The notes beneath the pieces are model-generated. The model was not told the origin of the DNA. It saw nothing but the letters and a program-made list of their open reading frames with translations, and ran no database searches. Of a DNA stretch of 64,000 bases, positions 55,271-64,000 are shown in pieces. Position 1 is the first letter of the stretch. Each line of letters opens with the position of its first letter. A program made the translations under genes and the position numbers. Source of the DNA: Collinsella aerofaciens (GTDB lineage: Bacteria; Actinomycetota; Coriobacteriia; Coriobacteriales; Coriobacteriaceae); assembly GCF_015561195.1 (NCBI RefSeq), contig NZ_JADMSU010000006.1, positions 112,058 to 176,057 of the forward strand. The letters are read 5' to 3'.

Positions 55271-55293
55271 GTCAAAGGGACAGTCCCTTTGAC
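55271..55293. repeat. Perfect palindrome behind the M24 gene
   Basis: GTCAAAGGGAC-A-GTCCCTTTGAC, 7 bases after the stop. No T run follows; related AAAGGAACGTCCC-type text occurs at 54112. Possibly a 3' end structure. Confidence 0.5.
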
Positions 55294-55313
55294 ACCTTCC
55301 GCTAACGCCGCGC

Positions 55314-55471
55314 CACGAAAACGGGCCATCTACTACGTTTAACCCGCATAGGTCGACCATAACTGGGTTTTCGCAAAACCCGCAAGCCATCTACCTGCGG
55401 TTTTCATTTTGCGATTCTCGGTGTGGTCGGGGGTATTCGCTAAAACGTAGTAGATAGGCCCATTTCGTGGC
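55314..55471. repeat. MITE-like inverted-repeat element (family C, copy 2)
   Basis: Same terminal box CATCTACTACGTTTA and inner CGACCATA / TGTGGTCG boxes as at 17461-17620, in the same order. The centre has its own hairpin (AACCCGCA / TGCGGTT). Again between convergent genes. Confidence 0.75.
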
Positions 55472-55534
55472 AAGCGAGTCAACTCGGGGCGCAGGGCAGC
55501 CAAAATAGCCCTGTCCCAAATTGACTGCTTTTGA

Positions 55535-55601
55535 GTTGCGGTGATATACGGACTGTTTGAGGCTTCTGGCTTATAAAACAGTCCGTATTTCACCGCAACT
55601 G
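55535..55601. repeat. 25-bp inverted repeat before the folC stop (family F)
   Basis: Arms 55535-55559 and 55577-55601 match in 24 of 25 positions around a 17-base loop (AGTTGCGGTGA.. to ..ACTGTTT). The arm resembles that at 29901. It lies 14 bases behind the folC stop and may end its transcript. Confidence 0.7.
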
Positions 55602-55614
55602 ATGAGGGGATGGG

Positions 55615-56973
55615 TTAGCGCAGCAGACCGGCCACTTCGCCGGCTAGGGTGATGGTGCCGGCTGCTACGAAGGACTCGCCCGCGGCATCGAAGGCAGCGA
55701 GGGCCTCGGGCACGCTCGGGTATACACCCGCGAGCTTATCGGCATCAACGAGGCCGGCGAGCTCCTCTGCCGGCAGAGCGCGATCGGAATCGGTCTGGGT
55801 CACGACCACGCGGGGGAACGCCGGAACCAAAACGTCAACGATACCCGCCACGTCCTTATCGGCCAGCGCGGCACACAGCAGCGTGGGGCGATTCTCCACG
55901 CACGGATCGATCTCGTCCAGCGCGCTTACAAAGTTCTCGCAGCTCTGAGGGTTATGGCAGGCGTCGATCAGCTTGAGCGGATCGGTTCCCAGCACATCAA
56001 AGCGACCCGGCGTGGGGCAGCCCATAAGCGACGCATCGAGCTTGTCATGATCGAGCTCGCGACCCAGATACCCCTCGCACAGCATAATCGCGCACGCGGC
56101 ATTCTGCGGCTGGTACGCCGGCTTGACCATGCTCGACGTATAGATCGCACGCGGCGTGGTGCAGCTAAACTCAACCGTGTCGCCCACATGCGCCGGCACC
56201 TTGGTCGTAGCGTGGCTAACCACCAGCGGCACAATGCCGCACTCGCGGCAGCGGGCATCCATCACGCGCTGAACGCTCGCCTCGTGCGTACCCTCGCCCA
56301 AAACAACCAGGCGCCCAGGCTTAATAACCGCAGCCTTCTCCCCCGCAATGGCCTCGAGCGTATCGCCCAAAATGCGTGTGTGGTCGAGCCCAATGCCCGT
56401 AATGGCAACGGCGACGGGATCGGTCGCGCTCGTGGCGTCCCAACGCCCGCCCATGCCAACCTCGAGCACGGCAACATCCACCGCGGCCTCGGCAAACACG
56501 ACAAGTGCGGCAGCCGTCAGCAGGTCAAACGGCGTGATGGAATAGGCGCGCTCCCCCGCCGCCACACGGTGCGCATTCACGCGACGCCCTGCCTCGACAG
56601 CCGCCGAAACACCACGGGTAAAGGCCTCGTCGCTCACAATACGCCCGTCAATCTCCATGCGCTCGGGATAGCGCACCAGCTGCGGCGACGTATACAGCGC
56701 GGTCTTTAACCCCTCACCACGAAGGATGGCAGCCGAAAAACGCGTAGTCGAAGTCTTGCCATTGGTACCGGCAACCTGGATGCAATCGAAATACTCATCC
56801 GGACGCCCGAGCTCATCGAGCATATCGACAACCGTCTCAAGCAGAGGCCCAGCATCCCCAGAAATCCGCCCCGTATCAGCAGCCAGCCCAACAGCCTCAT
56901 CAAACGAAAGCAACTCAAACTCAAAAGGAACGGTATACAAGCCGGAACGCTTAGGCATTTTTAGAACCGCCAT
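55615..56973 (-). CDS. folC: Folylpolyglutamate synthase / dihydrofolate synthase
   Basis: 452 residues, Mur-ligase fold. CIQVAGTNGKTSTTRF is the ATP loop (about 67), LYTSPQLVRYPERM the Omega loop, VLEVGMGGRWDATSA (about 170) and GLDHTRILGDTLEAIAGEKA (about 195) follow, then CIMLCEGY-type centre and IDACHNPQS (about 335). Adds glutamate to folates. The start is uncertain (56973 or the Met at 56958, MPKRSG); neither has a good ribosome site. Confidence 0.95.
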   Translation of the reverse strand: MAVLKMPKRSGLYTVPFEFELLSFDEAVGLAADTGRISGDAGPLLETVVDMLDELGRPDEYFDCIQVAGTNGKTSTTRFSAAILRGEGLKTALYTSPQLVRYPERMEIDGRIVSDEAFTRGVSAAVEAGRRVNAHRVAAGERAYSITPFDLLTAAALVVFAEAAVDVAVLEVGMGGRWDATSATDPVAVAITGIGLDHTRILGDTLEAIAGEKAAVIKPGRLVVLGEGTHEASVQRVMDARCRECGIVPLVVSHATTKVPAHVGDTVEFSCTTPRAIYTSSMVKPAYQPQNAACAIMLCEGYLGRELDHDKLDASLMGCPTPGRFDVLGTDPLKLIDACHNPQSCENFVSALDEIDPCVENRPTLLCAALADKDVAGIVDVLVPAFPRVVVTQTDSDRALPAEELAGLVDADKLAGVYPSVPEALAAFDAAGESFVAAGTITLAGEVAGLLR

Positions 56974-57014
56974 TCATAGAAAAATAAAACAGTATAGGTT
57001 GAGGATAGTCAGCG

Positions 57015-57114
57015 AAAACGCCTCTGATGAGCCAAGGTGCCGTGAAACAAGGGCGCATAGGGCTTATGCCCATGCGCCCGAAGTTGAACGGCAGATTGGC
57101 CATCAGAGGCGTTT
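57015..57114 (-). repeat. Inverted-repeat element behind valS (family B, copy 2)
   Basis: Outer arms AAAACGCCTCTGATG / CATCAGAGGCGTTT, then CCAAGGTGCCGTGAAA on one side and TTGAACGGCAGATTGG on the other, and a core GGGCGCAT / ATGCGCCC. The GCCGTGAAA / TTGAACGGC boxes are shared with 15255-15356. A separate hairpin GCCGCCGTTC / GAACGGCGG lies nearby (57127-57149). Confidence 0.75.
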
Positions 57115-57204
57115 GCAGCGTCGAGCCAGCCGCCGTTCGTTAGAACGGCGGAATAGGTGTCCGCAGTAGCGAGCAAAGCGTCGGGACGCGCCCCCGAGTA
57201 AACC

Positions 57205-59901
57205 TTACGAGAAGTCAGCAACCTGAGCAGTCAGCGCCGCCAGGATCTCCTTGAGCTCAGCTGCACGGTCCCTCTTCTTCTGGACCACCGCGGGCGCGGC
57301 CTTGGCCACAAAGCCCTCGTTGGCAAGCGTCTTCTCGCAGCCGGCGAGCTCCTTCTGCGCCGCGGCGATCTCCTTCTCCAGGCGCGCCTTCTCGGCCGAA
57401 AGATCAACCTTGCCCTCGAGCACCACAAAGACCTCGACGCCGCTATCGACCACGGCAATGCTCGCAGCCGGCTTCTCAACGTCGGTACCCATAATCAGCG
57501 AAGCGGTGTTGGCCAGCGGCTCGATGGTCGAGCGCAGACTCTCGAGCTTCTCAATATCCTCGGCACCGGCGCGCACGACCACGTCGAGCTCGGCCTTGGG
57601 GCTCAAGCGATAACGCGAACGGGTGGCTCGGGCAGCAGACACCACGGTACGGCACAGCTCAAACGCGCGCTCGGCATCCTCGTCGACGTACTTGGCGTAG
57701 TCGGCGGGCTCGGGCCACTTGGCGATCATGAGCGCCTCGGCGCGGTCAACGTTGCCCTCGGCGTCCAGGTCGAGCACGCTCGCCGGCATGTTGTCCCAGA
57801 TCTCCTCAGTGACAAACGGCATAAGCGGGTGCATCAGGCGAATGGAGGTGTCAAGCACAAAGATCAGGTTGCGCTGGGCCTGCAGACGGCCCTCGCCCTT
57901 CAGGCGGGCCTTGGTGACCTCGACGTACCAGTCGCAGACCTCGTTCCAGAAGAACTGCTGCACGCCGCGGGCCATGTCGCCAAAGGTGTAGTTCTCGATA
58001 CCCTCGGTGACCATCTTGACGGCCTTGGCCAGGCGGCTAAACATCCAGGCGTCGGCCGGCGTCTCAACGACGGGCTCGCCGGGCGTGTAGCCCTCCATAT
58101 TCATAAGCAGGAAGCGGCTGGCGTTCCAGATCTTGGTCACAAACGACTTGGCCTGGTCGGTACGCGGGCTGTCGATGAGCTTCTTGGTCTTCTTGTCGAT
58201 GTTCGCATCGAACTTGACGTCCTGGTTGTTGGTGCACAGCGTGAGCAGGTTATAACGCATGGCATCGGCACCGTACATGCCAATGAGGTCCATGGGGTCA
58301 ACACCGTTTCCCTTGGACTTGGACATGCGGCTGCCGTCCTTGGCAAGGATCGTCGGATAGATAACGACGTCCTTAAACGGCACCTCGTCCAGGAAGTACA
58401 GCGAGCTCATGACCATGCGGGCGACCCACAGCGCGATGATGTCGCGCGCGGTGACAAGCGCCGTCGTGGGATGATGGCCCTCGAGCAGCTCCGGCTTTTG
58501 CGGCCAGCCCTGCGTGGCGAAGGTCCACAGCTGCGAGCTGAACCAGGTGTCTAGCACGTTCTCGTCCTGATGCACGTGATGACCGCCGCACTTGGGGCAC
58601 ACGTCGGTGTCCTCGGTAAGGGCGTCCTCCCAGCCGCAGTCCTCGCAGTAGAACACGGGGATGCGGTGGCCCCACCACAGCTGGCGCGAGATGCACCAGT
58701 CCTTGAGGTTCTCCATCCAGGTGGTGTAGGTCTGCGTCCAGCGCGCGGGGTGGAAGGTGACCTTGCCGGAGTTGACGGCGTCGAGCGCCGGCCCCTTGAG
58801 CTTGTCGACGGCCACAAACCACTGCTCGGACAGCCACGGCTCCAGGGCGGAGTCGCAACGGTAGCAGTGCATGACGGAGTGATCATGCTCCTCGACGTGG
58901 TCGAGCAGGCCGTGCTCGTCGAACCACTTGATGACGGCCTCGCGGCACTCGTCGCGGTTCATGCCGGTAAACTCGCCATAGCCCTCGACGACCACCGCGT
59001 GCTCGTCGAAGATGTTGATCTGCGGCAGGTCGTGGGCCTGACCCATGGCGTAGTCGTTGGGGTCGTGGGCCGGGGTGACCTTAACGAAGCCGGAGCCAAA
59101 GTTGGCGTCGACATGCCAATCCTCAAAGATGGGAATCTCGCGGTCGACAATGGGGAGCTTGACGGTCTTGCCCACGAAGGCGGCCTTCTCGGGGTCCTTC
59201 GGGGAGACGGCAACGCCCGTGTCGCCGAGCATGGTCTCGGGGCGCGTGGTGGCGACGACGATGTAGTCCTGGCCGTTGACCGGCTCGGTCAGCGGATAGC
59301 GCAGGTGCCACAGGTGGCCCTTCTCGTCCTTGTACTCGGCCTCGTCGTCCGAGATAGCGGTAGTGCAGTTGGGGCACCAGTTGACGATGCGCTTGCCGCG
59401 ATAGATCAGGCCGTCGTGGTACCAGTCGCAGAAGACCTTGCGCACGGCCTGGGCGTAGTCCTCGTCCATGGTGAAGCGCTCGTTGTCGAAGTCGACGGAG
59501 CAGCCCATACGCTTAATCTGCTCGACGATGATGCCGCCGTACTCGTGGGTCCAGTCCCAGCAGGCGTCGACAAACTTGTCGCGACCAATCTCCAGGCGGC
59601 TAATGCCCTCGCTCTTGAGCTTCTTGTCGACCTTGGTCTGCGTGGCGATACCGGCGTGGTCGGTGCCCAGCACCCAGCGCGTGGACTTGCCGCGCATGCG
59701 GGCCATACGGACGATGGCGTCCTGGATGGAGTCGTCGGTGGCGTGGCCCATGTGGAGCTTGCCGGTCACGTTGGGAGGCGGAATGGTGACGGTGCAATCG
59801 CCCACGCCCTCGCGGCGCTTGTAGTAGCCGCCGTCAAGCCACTTCTGCAGGATCGCCGGCTCATTGGTCGACGGATCATAGTTCTTGGGCATTTCTTCCA
59901 T
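57205..59901 (-). CDS. valS: Valyl-tRNA synthetase
   Basis: Charges tRNA-Val. 898 residues. PPPNVTGKLHMGHATDDS (HIGH, about 42-58), GTDHAGIATQTKV, the editing domain with TTRPETMLGDTGVAV, Cys pairs CEDCG and CPKCGG, KMSKS as SRMSKSKGNGVDPM (about 520), and a C-terminal coiled coil (AEKARLEKEIAAAQKELAG, about 830-870), which is the ValRS arm. ATG at 59901 has GGGAG 6 bases upstream. The leader contains family A copy 2. Confidence 0.97.
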   Translation of the reverse strand: MEEMPKNYDPSTNEPAILQKWLDGGYYKRREGVGDCTVTIPPPNVTGKLHMGHATDDSIQDAIVRMARMRGKSTRWVLGTDHAGIATQTKVDKKLKSEGISRLEIGRDKFVDACWDWTHEYGGIIVEQIKRMGCSVDFDNERFTMDEDYAQAVRKVFCDWYHDGLIYRGKRIVNWCPNCTTAISDDEAEYKDEKGHLWHLRYPLTEPVNGQDYIVVATTRPETMLGDTGVAVSPKDPEKAAFVGKTVKLPIVDREIPIFEDWHVDANFGSGFVKVTPAHDPNDYAMGQAHDLPQINIFDEHAVVVEGYGEFTGMNRDECREAVIKWFDEHGLLDHVEEHDHSVMHCYRCDSALEPWLSEQWFVAVDKLKGPALDAVNSGKVTFHPARWTQTYTTWMENLKDWCISRQLWWGHRIPVFYCEDCGWEDALTEDTDVCPKCGGHHVHQDENVLDTWFSSQLWTFATQGWPQKPELLEGHHPTTALVTARDIIALWVARMVMSSLYFLDEVPFKDVVIYPTILAKDGSRMSKSKGNGVDPMDLIGMYGADAMRYNLLTLCTNNQDVKFDANIDKKTKKLIDSPRTDQAKSFVTKIWNASRFLLMNMEGYTPGEPVVETPADAWMFSRLAKAVKMVTEGIENYTFGDMARGVQQFFWNEVCDWYVEVTKARLKGEGRLQAQRNLIFVLDTSIRLMHPLMPFVTEEIWDNMPASVLDLDAEGNVDRAEALMIAKWPEPADYAKYVDEDAERAFELCRTVVSAARATRSRYRLSPKAELDVVVRAGAEDIEKLESLRSTIEPLANTASLIMGTDVEKPAASIAVVDSGVEVFVVLEGKVDLSAEKARLEKEIAAAQKELAGCEKTLANEGFVAKAAPAVVQKKRDRAAELKEILAALTAQVADFS

Positions 59902-59921
59902 ATATCTCTCCCTTGCCCGTC

Positions 59922-60034
59922 GGCGTGTCCGCCTGCTTGGTTTTCGCTCGGTCAGGTCCTGGCTCGCACGAAGAGCACATTTAGTGCTCTTCGGCTCGTG
60001 CGGAATCTACGAAAACCAAGCAGGCGGACACGCC
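59922..60034 (-). repeat. Large inverted-repeat element in the valS leader (family A, copy 2)
   Basis: Outer arms 59922-59946 and 60010-60034 are perfect complements over 25 bases and unlike those of the leuS copy. The core at 59958-60003 (GCTCGCACGAAGAGCAC ... GTGCTCTTCGGCTCGTGC) is nearly identical to that copy. The element ends about 12 bases before the valS ribosome site. The remaining leader to 60130 shows only a weak promoter (TTGTTT, 17 bases, TATCAG on the minus strand). Confidence 0.85.
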
Positions 60035-60130
60035 TTAGGTATCGATTACTTCAGTCTGATATGACTTCGCTGAGGCTTAAACAAACACACAGAATAACAC
60101 AGGTAGTTGGGGTTATTGCGTATATATAAA

Positions 60131-60162
60131 ATAGCCTCCGACCGCGGATGGTCGGAGGCTAT
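60131..60162 (-). terminator. clpX terminator
   Basis: Perfect 12-bp stem ATAGCCTCCGAC / GTCGGAGGCTAT with an 8-base loop, followed on the minus strand by TTTATATATA. 24 bases behind clpX. Confidence 0.85.
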
Positions 60163-60185
60163 CGACAAAGACGTTTTGACAGGTT

Positions 60186-61592
60186 TTACCCGTAGATGCG
60201 TTGGGGCTGCTCTTCGCCCTTTACGGAGGCTTCGGTCACAACGACCTTGGAAACGCCCTCCTCGCTGGGGAGGTCGAACATCGTCTGCTGCAGCACGTCC
60301 TCGCAGATGGAGCGCAGGCCGCGGGCGCCGGTCTTGCGGGCAAGCGCCATACGGGCGATCTCGTGCAGAGCAGCGTCCTCAAACACAAGCTCAACGTCCT
60401 CGAGCTGGAACATCTTGCGATACTGGCGCACCACGGCGTTCTTGGGCTCGGTCAGAATCGACACCAGGTCGTCCTCGTCGAGCGCCTGCGTCTGGGTGAC
60501 GACGGGCGTACGGCCCACGAACTCGGGAATCATGCCAAAGGCGTTGAGGTCCTGCGGGAGCACCTGACGCAGCAGGTCGTTCTCGTCCACCGAGGTGGGG
60601 CCGGCGATCTCGGAGTTAAAGCCCACGCCCTTGTTGCCCACGCGGTCAGCGATGATCTTGTCCAAGCCCACAAAGGCACCGCCGCAGATGAACAGGATGT
60701 TCGTCGTGTCGATCTGCAGCAGCTCCTGCTGGGGATGCTTGCGGCCGCCGGTGGGCGGAACGCTTGCCACCGTGCCCTCAAGAATCTTAAGCAGCGCCTG
60801 CTGAACGCCCTCGCCCGAGACATCGCGGGTAATGGAGAGGTTCTCGGCCTTGCGGGCAATCTTGTCGATCTCGTCCACGTAGATAATGCCGACCTGCGCG
60901 CGCTCAATGTCGCCATCGGCAGCATTGATGAGCTTAAGCAGGATGTTCTCCACGTCCTCGCCAACGTAACCAGCCTCGGTGAGCGCGGTGGCATCGGCGA
61001 TGGCAAACGGCACCTCGAGGATGCGCGCGAGCGTCTGGGCGAGCAGGGTCTTGCCGGTACCGGTGGGGCCGAGCAGCAGGATGTTGGACTTGGCGAGCTC
61101 TACCTCGTCCATATCGTCGTTGAACTGCGAGCCCATGCCGTCGTCAAAGGCAGACACCGCGGCACCGCCCTCAATCACGCGACGGTAGTGGTTGTACACG
61201 GCCACCGACATGGCGCGCTTGGCGTCCTCCTGGCCCATAACATAGGCCGAAAGCTCGTCATAGATCTCGTGCGGCGTCGGCACGTGCGTGATGACCTGGC
61301 GGTCGTCCTCGAGCTCAAAGCCCTCGGCCTCGGGGTCCACGGCGGGCTGCCCAGCAGCCTGGCCGTGGTCGTTGAGGAAGCCCGGCAGCTTACCGTTGCG
61401 GGCAGCGTTCATAAAGTCCGAAGCCAGCGACTCCTCCAAGATCTCGGAGCAGGCGGCGACGCACTCGTCGCAGATAAAGATGTTGGTCGGGCCCTTTACG
61501 AGGCGACGGACCTGGCCCTGCTCTTTTCCGCAGAAGGAGCAGCGGATGGGGTTGCCGTTCTCGTCAAAGTTGTCCTGCATGTTTCCTGCCAT
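60186..61592 (-). CDS. clpX: ClpX, ATPase subunit of the Clp protease
   Basis: AAA+ unfoldase that feeds ClpP. The N-terminal zinc domain has C4 ligands ([12 protein letters not shown] and FICDEC), Walker A is [14 protein letters not shown] (about 178), Walker [12 protein letters not shown], pore loop and sensor regions follow ([29 protein letters not shown]), and [14 protein letters not shown] is near the end. 468 residues, slightly long because of an acidic insert at 75-100. It is one base after clpP. Confidence 0.97.
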   Translation of the reverse strand: MAGNMQDNFDENGNPIRCSFCGKEQGQVRRLVKGPTNIFICDECVAACSEILEESLASDFMNAARNGKLPGFLNDHGQAAGQPAVDPEAEGFELEDDRQVITHVPTPHEIYDELSAYVMGQEDAKRAMSVAVYNHYRRVIEGGAAVSAFDDGMGSQFNDDMDEVELAKSNILLLGPTGTGKTLLAQTLARILEVPFAIADATALTEAGYVGEDVENILLKLINAADGDIERAQVGIIYVDEIDKIARKAENLSITRDVSGEGVQQALLKILEGTVASVPPTGGRKHPQQELLQIDTTNILFICGGAFVGLDKIIADRVGNKGVGFNSEIAGPTSVDENDLLRQVLPQDLNAFGMIPEFVGRTPVVTQTQALDEDDLVSILTEPKNAVVRQYRKMFQLEDVELVFEDAALHEIARMALARKTGARGLRSICEDVLQQTMFDLPSEEGVSKVVVTEASVKGEEQPQRIYG

Positions 61593-61593
61593 C

Positions 61594-62214
61594 CTAGGCG
61601 TCCTTCGCGGCGAGGTCGCGCGAGGTAACGATACGGTCGATCAGGCCGTAGTCGAGGGCCTCGGCAGCGGTCAGGTAGTTGTCGCGCTCGGTATCGGCCT
61701 GAACCTTCTCGATGGGCTGGCCCGAGGCGTCGGACAGGATCTGGTTGAGCTCGCGGCGGGTCTTCTTGATCTCCTCGGCCACGATCTCGATCTCGGTCTG
61801 CTGGCCCTGGGCACCGCCGCTGGGCTGGTGAATCATGACCTTGGAGTGCGGCAGGCAGAAGCGCTTGCCCTTGGCGCCAGCCGAAAGCAGCACGGCGGCC
61901 ATGGACGCAGCCATACCAACACAAATGGTGGAGACCTGCGGCTTGATAAAGTTCATGGTGTCCAGAATCGCCAGGCCGGAGTAGACCTCGCCACCGGGCG
62001 AATTGATGTAGAGCGAGATATCCTTCTCGGCATCCTGACTCTCAAGATGCAGCAGCTGGGCAACGACCAGGTTGGCGCTGACGGAGTTGATCTCCTCGCC
62101 CAAGAAGATGATGCGGTCGTTGAGCAGGCGCGAATAGATATCGTAGCTGCGCTCGCCGCGCGGCGTCTGCTCGATAACGTATGGCACGAGGGCGGAATCG
62201 AACTTAGCGATCAT
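61594..62214 (-). CDS. clpP: ClpP, proteolytic subunit of the Clp protease
   Basis: Serine protease. Catalytic Ser in [13 protein letters not shown], His in [14 protein letters not shown], Asp in [26 protein letters not shown] is the substrate-binding strand. ATG at 62214 (GGAG 6 bases upstream) gives 206 residues; an upstream extension to 62244 is less likely. Cotranscribed with clpX, probably with tig upstream. Confidence 0.96.
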   Translation of the reverse strand: MIAKFDSALVPYVIEQTPRGERSYDIYSRLLNDRIIFLGEEINSVSANLVVAQLLHLESQDAEKDISLYINSPGGEVYSGLAILDTMNFIKPQVSTICVGMAASMAAVLLSAGAKGKRFCLPHSKVMIHQPSGGAQGQQTEIEIVAEEIKKTRRELNQILSDASGQPIEKVQADTERDNYLTAAEALDYGLIDRIVTSRDLAAKDA

Positions 62215-62260
62215 ACGCATCTCCATTTCTCTCTTGCGGACCAAATTGGTTCTAGATAAA

Positions 62261-62301
62261 CGTACGGTGCCCGCATGCTATGCATTGGCTGGCACCGTAC
62301 G
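62261..62301 (-). terminator. Hairpin between tig and clpP
   Basis: CGTACGGTGCC (62261-62271) pairs with GGCACCGTACG (62291-62301); inside, GCAT / ATGC can pair too. On the minus strand TTTATC follows. Partial terminator for tig or a leader hairpin of clpP. Confidence 0.6.
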
Positions 62302-62377
62302 AAGCAACCGGATAACCGGCTATTAACTTTACCCCATCACGGGCACATACATGCGCTCGCGGGCAAGGTGGCGAGAA

Positions 62378-63679
62378 TTACTCGGCGTCCTTGGCGGTCT
62401 CGTCGACCTCAGTCACCTTGGCGTTCTCGACCAGGTGATCGACGGCCTTGGAGCGACGGATGGACTCGCGGACGGCAGGCATGCGGCCATCGGCGATGAA
62501 CTCGGCCTTGGAAGCCTCGACGTCCTTAACGCCGGCCTTCTCGAACTCGGCGTTGATGTCGTCCTCGGTGACCTCGATCTTGAGCTCACGGGCGAGGGCG
62601 TCGAGAGCCAGGGACTCACGGGCAACGTCGTTGGCCTGCTTGTGCAGATCGCCGATGAACTGCTCCATGGTCAGACCGGAAGCGGGCAGCCAGGTGTCCA
62701 GCGTCATGCCGCGGGCAGCGAGGTTGGACAGGAAGTTCTGGCCAAGCTCCTCAAAGACGGACTGCTCGTAGTCGGCGTCCATCTCGTCGAGCTGCAGACG
62801 CTCGGCGAGAGCGGAGACGCAACGGTTCTCCTTCTCGGCCGGCAGGCGGGAAGCCTTGTCCTGCTCGATCTCGATCTTGATGGCGTCGCGCATGGCGTCG
62901 ATGCTGTCGAAGCCGAAGTCGGACTTGACAAGCTCGTCGGTGAGCTCGGGGGTGTTGCGGACCTTGATGCCCTTGACGGTGACCTCGACGGTGTGGGTCT
63001 CGGCCTCCTCGCCCTCCTCGACCTCGTCGGTCCAGGTGACGGTCTTGACGTCGTCAACGTTAGCGCCGATCAGGGCCTCGTTGAACTCCTTGGGGTTGCT
63101 GTCGCTACCGGCAATGAGCATGCGGCCCTCGGCGGCAAAGTTGTCGGCGTTCTCGACGGCCTTGAGGTCGACGGTCACATAGTCGTCAGCCTCGACGGCA
63201 CGACCCTCGACGTCCTCGAAGGTGGCGCGGTAGTTGAGAAGCATCTCGACCTGGTTGTTGATCTCGGACTCGGTGACCTCCGCAGGGGGCATCTCGATCT
63301 CGACAGCGTCGAAGGAGGAGAGCTCAGCGGCGGGACGCAGGGAGAACTCGACGGTGTAGGTGTAGTCCTCGTGATCCTTAGCGAGATCGAGCTCCTTGTA
63401 GTCACCGTTCTTGGTGGGGACGATGTCCAGCTCGTTGAGGACGGCGGGCTCGTTGGCGGCGATCAGGTCGTTGGTGGCCTGAGCGAGGGTGGCCTCGGCG
63501 CCAAGTGCGGAGTCGATGACCGGACGGGGAGCCTTGCCGGCACGGAAGCCCGGGAAGCGGTACTTCTTGGCGGTGTCCTTGTAGGCCTTCTTGATCGCGG
63601 CGTCGACGTCGGCGGCCGGGATGGTGACCGTAGCGGTGAGCTTGGCGTCCTTGACGTCAGAAGCGGTGATGTTCAACAC
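62378..63679 (-). CDS. tig: Trigger factor
   Basis: Ribosome-bound chaperone and prolyl isomerase. N-terminal ribosome-binding domain with FPGFRAGKAPRPVID (GFRxGxxP motif, about 42), central PPIase domain (about 155-240; VTVDLKA), and a helical C-terminal domain with an acidic tail. AGGAGG lies 3 bases before GTG (63679) and 6 before TTG (63676); ATG at 63691 would place the ribosome site inside the gene. So about 433 residues. The clpP-clpX genes follow, a common order. Confidence 0.95.
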   Translation of the reverse strand: MLNITASDVKDAKLTATVTIPAADVDAAIKKAYKDTAKKYRFPGFRAGKAPRPVIDSALGAEATLAQATNDLIAANEPAVLNELDIVPTKNGDYKELDLAKDHEDYTYTVEFSLRPAAELSSFDAVEIEMPPAEVTESEINNQVEMLLNYRATFEDVEGRAVEADDYVTVDLKAVENADNFAAEGRMLIAGSDSNPKEFNEALIGANVDDVKTVTWTDEVEEGEEAETHTVEVTVKGIKVRNTPELTDELVKSDFGFDSIDAMRDAIKIEIEQDKASRLPAEKENRCVSALAERLQLDEMDADYEQSVFEELGQNFLSNLAARGMTLDTWLPASGLTMEQFIGDLHKQANDVARESLALDALARELKIEVTEDDINAEFEKAGVKDVEASKAEFIADGRMPAVRESIRRSKAVDHLVENAKVTEVDETAKDAE

Positions 63680-63767
63680 GTTCCTCCTCATACTGCCCAG
63701 CTTATCTGAGGTGCTGGTACCTTTATGCAACAAAGAGTCGCGACGGCCGAAGCCGACGCAGATGCGT

Positions 63768-63851
63768 TGGTGCGGGCGAAAGGACTCGAACCTTCACGGG
63801 AATCCCACCAGAACCTAAATCTGGCGCGTCTACCAATTCCGCCACGCCCGC
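63768..63851 (-). tRNA. tRNA-Leu (anticodon UAG)
   Basis: On the minus strand the acceptor stem GCGGGCG / CGCCCGC is followed by A and an encoded CCA. The D-arm has AATTGGTAGACGC, the anticodon stem CCAGA / TCTGG encloses TTTAGGT (UAG anticodon, reads CUA), a long variable arm (class II) follows, and the T-arm is GGTTCGAGTCC. A small UUCG-loop hairpin (about 63738-63758) lies downstream. Confidence 0.95.
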
Positions 63852-63870
63852 ATGAGCGCACAGACTAGGA

Positions 63871-63879
63871 ATGATAGCA
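63871..63879 (-). promoter_or_regulatory. Extended -10 promoter of tRNA-Leu
   Basis: TGCTATCAT on the minus strand, about 20 bases before the tRNA. Same nonamer as before leuS. Confidence 0.55.
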
Positions 63880-63948
63880 GATACGAACGACAAGCGCACG
63901 CACACGTTTTACAGGCTCACGACCTCACCACGAGTTACAGCGGAACAG

Positions 63949-63985
63949 GGTAGCTAATTTGGGACGGGGCTTTTTTAGCTACCCC
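63949..63985. repeat. Short repeated hairpin (family G, copy 2)
   Basis: GGTAGCTAATTTGGGACGGG then CTTTTTTAGCTACC, near-identical to 54014-54045 and bounded by a GGTAGCT / AGCTACC inverted repeat. Confidence 0.6.
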
Positions 63986-64000
63986 GCTTGTGGGGAGATC

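Overview
The window reads as chromosome of a GC-rich gut actinomycete of the class Coriobacteriia, most like Collinsella. That is an inference from protein character, the high GC of the core genes, and operon content; no 16S gene is present. Core genes dominate both ends and accessory material fills the middle.

Region by region. 1-11470 is one long minus-strand information-processing operon: rimP, nusA, infB, rbfA, nrnA-like DHH gene, truB, ribF, dnaG and rpoD (rpoD runs off the left edge). It starts from a good promoter and has a terminator-like hairpin in its short leader. 11731-17410 holds a lipoprotein gene, leuS, guaB and a ModE/LysR-type HTH gene. 17634-29754 is a Pel-type exopolysaccharide operon of Gram-positive layout (pelD, pelE, DUF2194 deacetylase, pelF, pelG) extended by CotH-kinase, VTC-type and DUF4956 genes, with a divergent Cys/Met-type PLP protein gene behind it.

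29800-36900 is an AT-richer accessory zone: an ATPase/TOPRIM pair of defence type, a DUF4238 protein, a TIGR04141/DUF6119 gene broken in a T7 run, a short hypothetical gene and a chimeric pseudogene. 36998-47491 is a capsule/exopolysaccharide operon (LoaP/UpxY-type NusG paralogue, priming sugar transferase, four glycosyltransferases, pyruvyl transferase, FrhB-like protein, Wzy, Wzx). One glycosyltransferase gene ends in a G9 run that shifts its reading frame.

47785-63851 returns to core genes: thrS, a zinc-ribbon membrane protein, a glycerol-3-phosphate oxidoreductase-like operon with DUF1667, an M24 peptidase, folC, valS, clpX, clpP, tig and tRNA-Leu(UAG).

The most unusual content is non-coding. 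The intergenic regions carry several families of structured inverted repeats. The leaders of leuS and valS share a hairpin core set inside locus-specific long arms. A second family lies behind guaB and valS, and a third, MITE-like family lies between convergent genes at two loci. Most striking is an array at 50303-50601: eight 17-bp motifs in strictly alternating orientation, with an exact 80-bp period and unique spacers.
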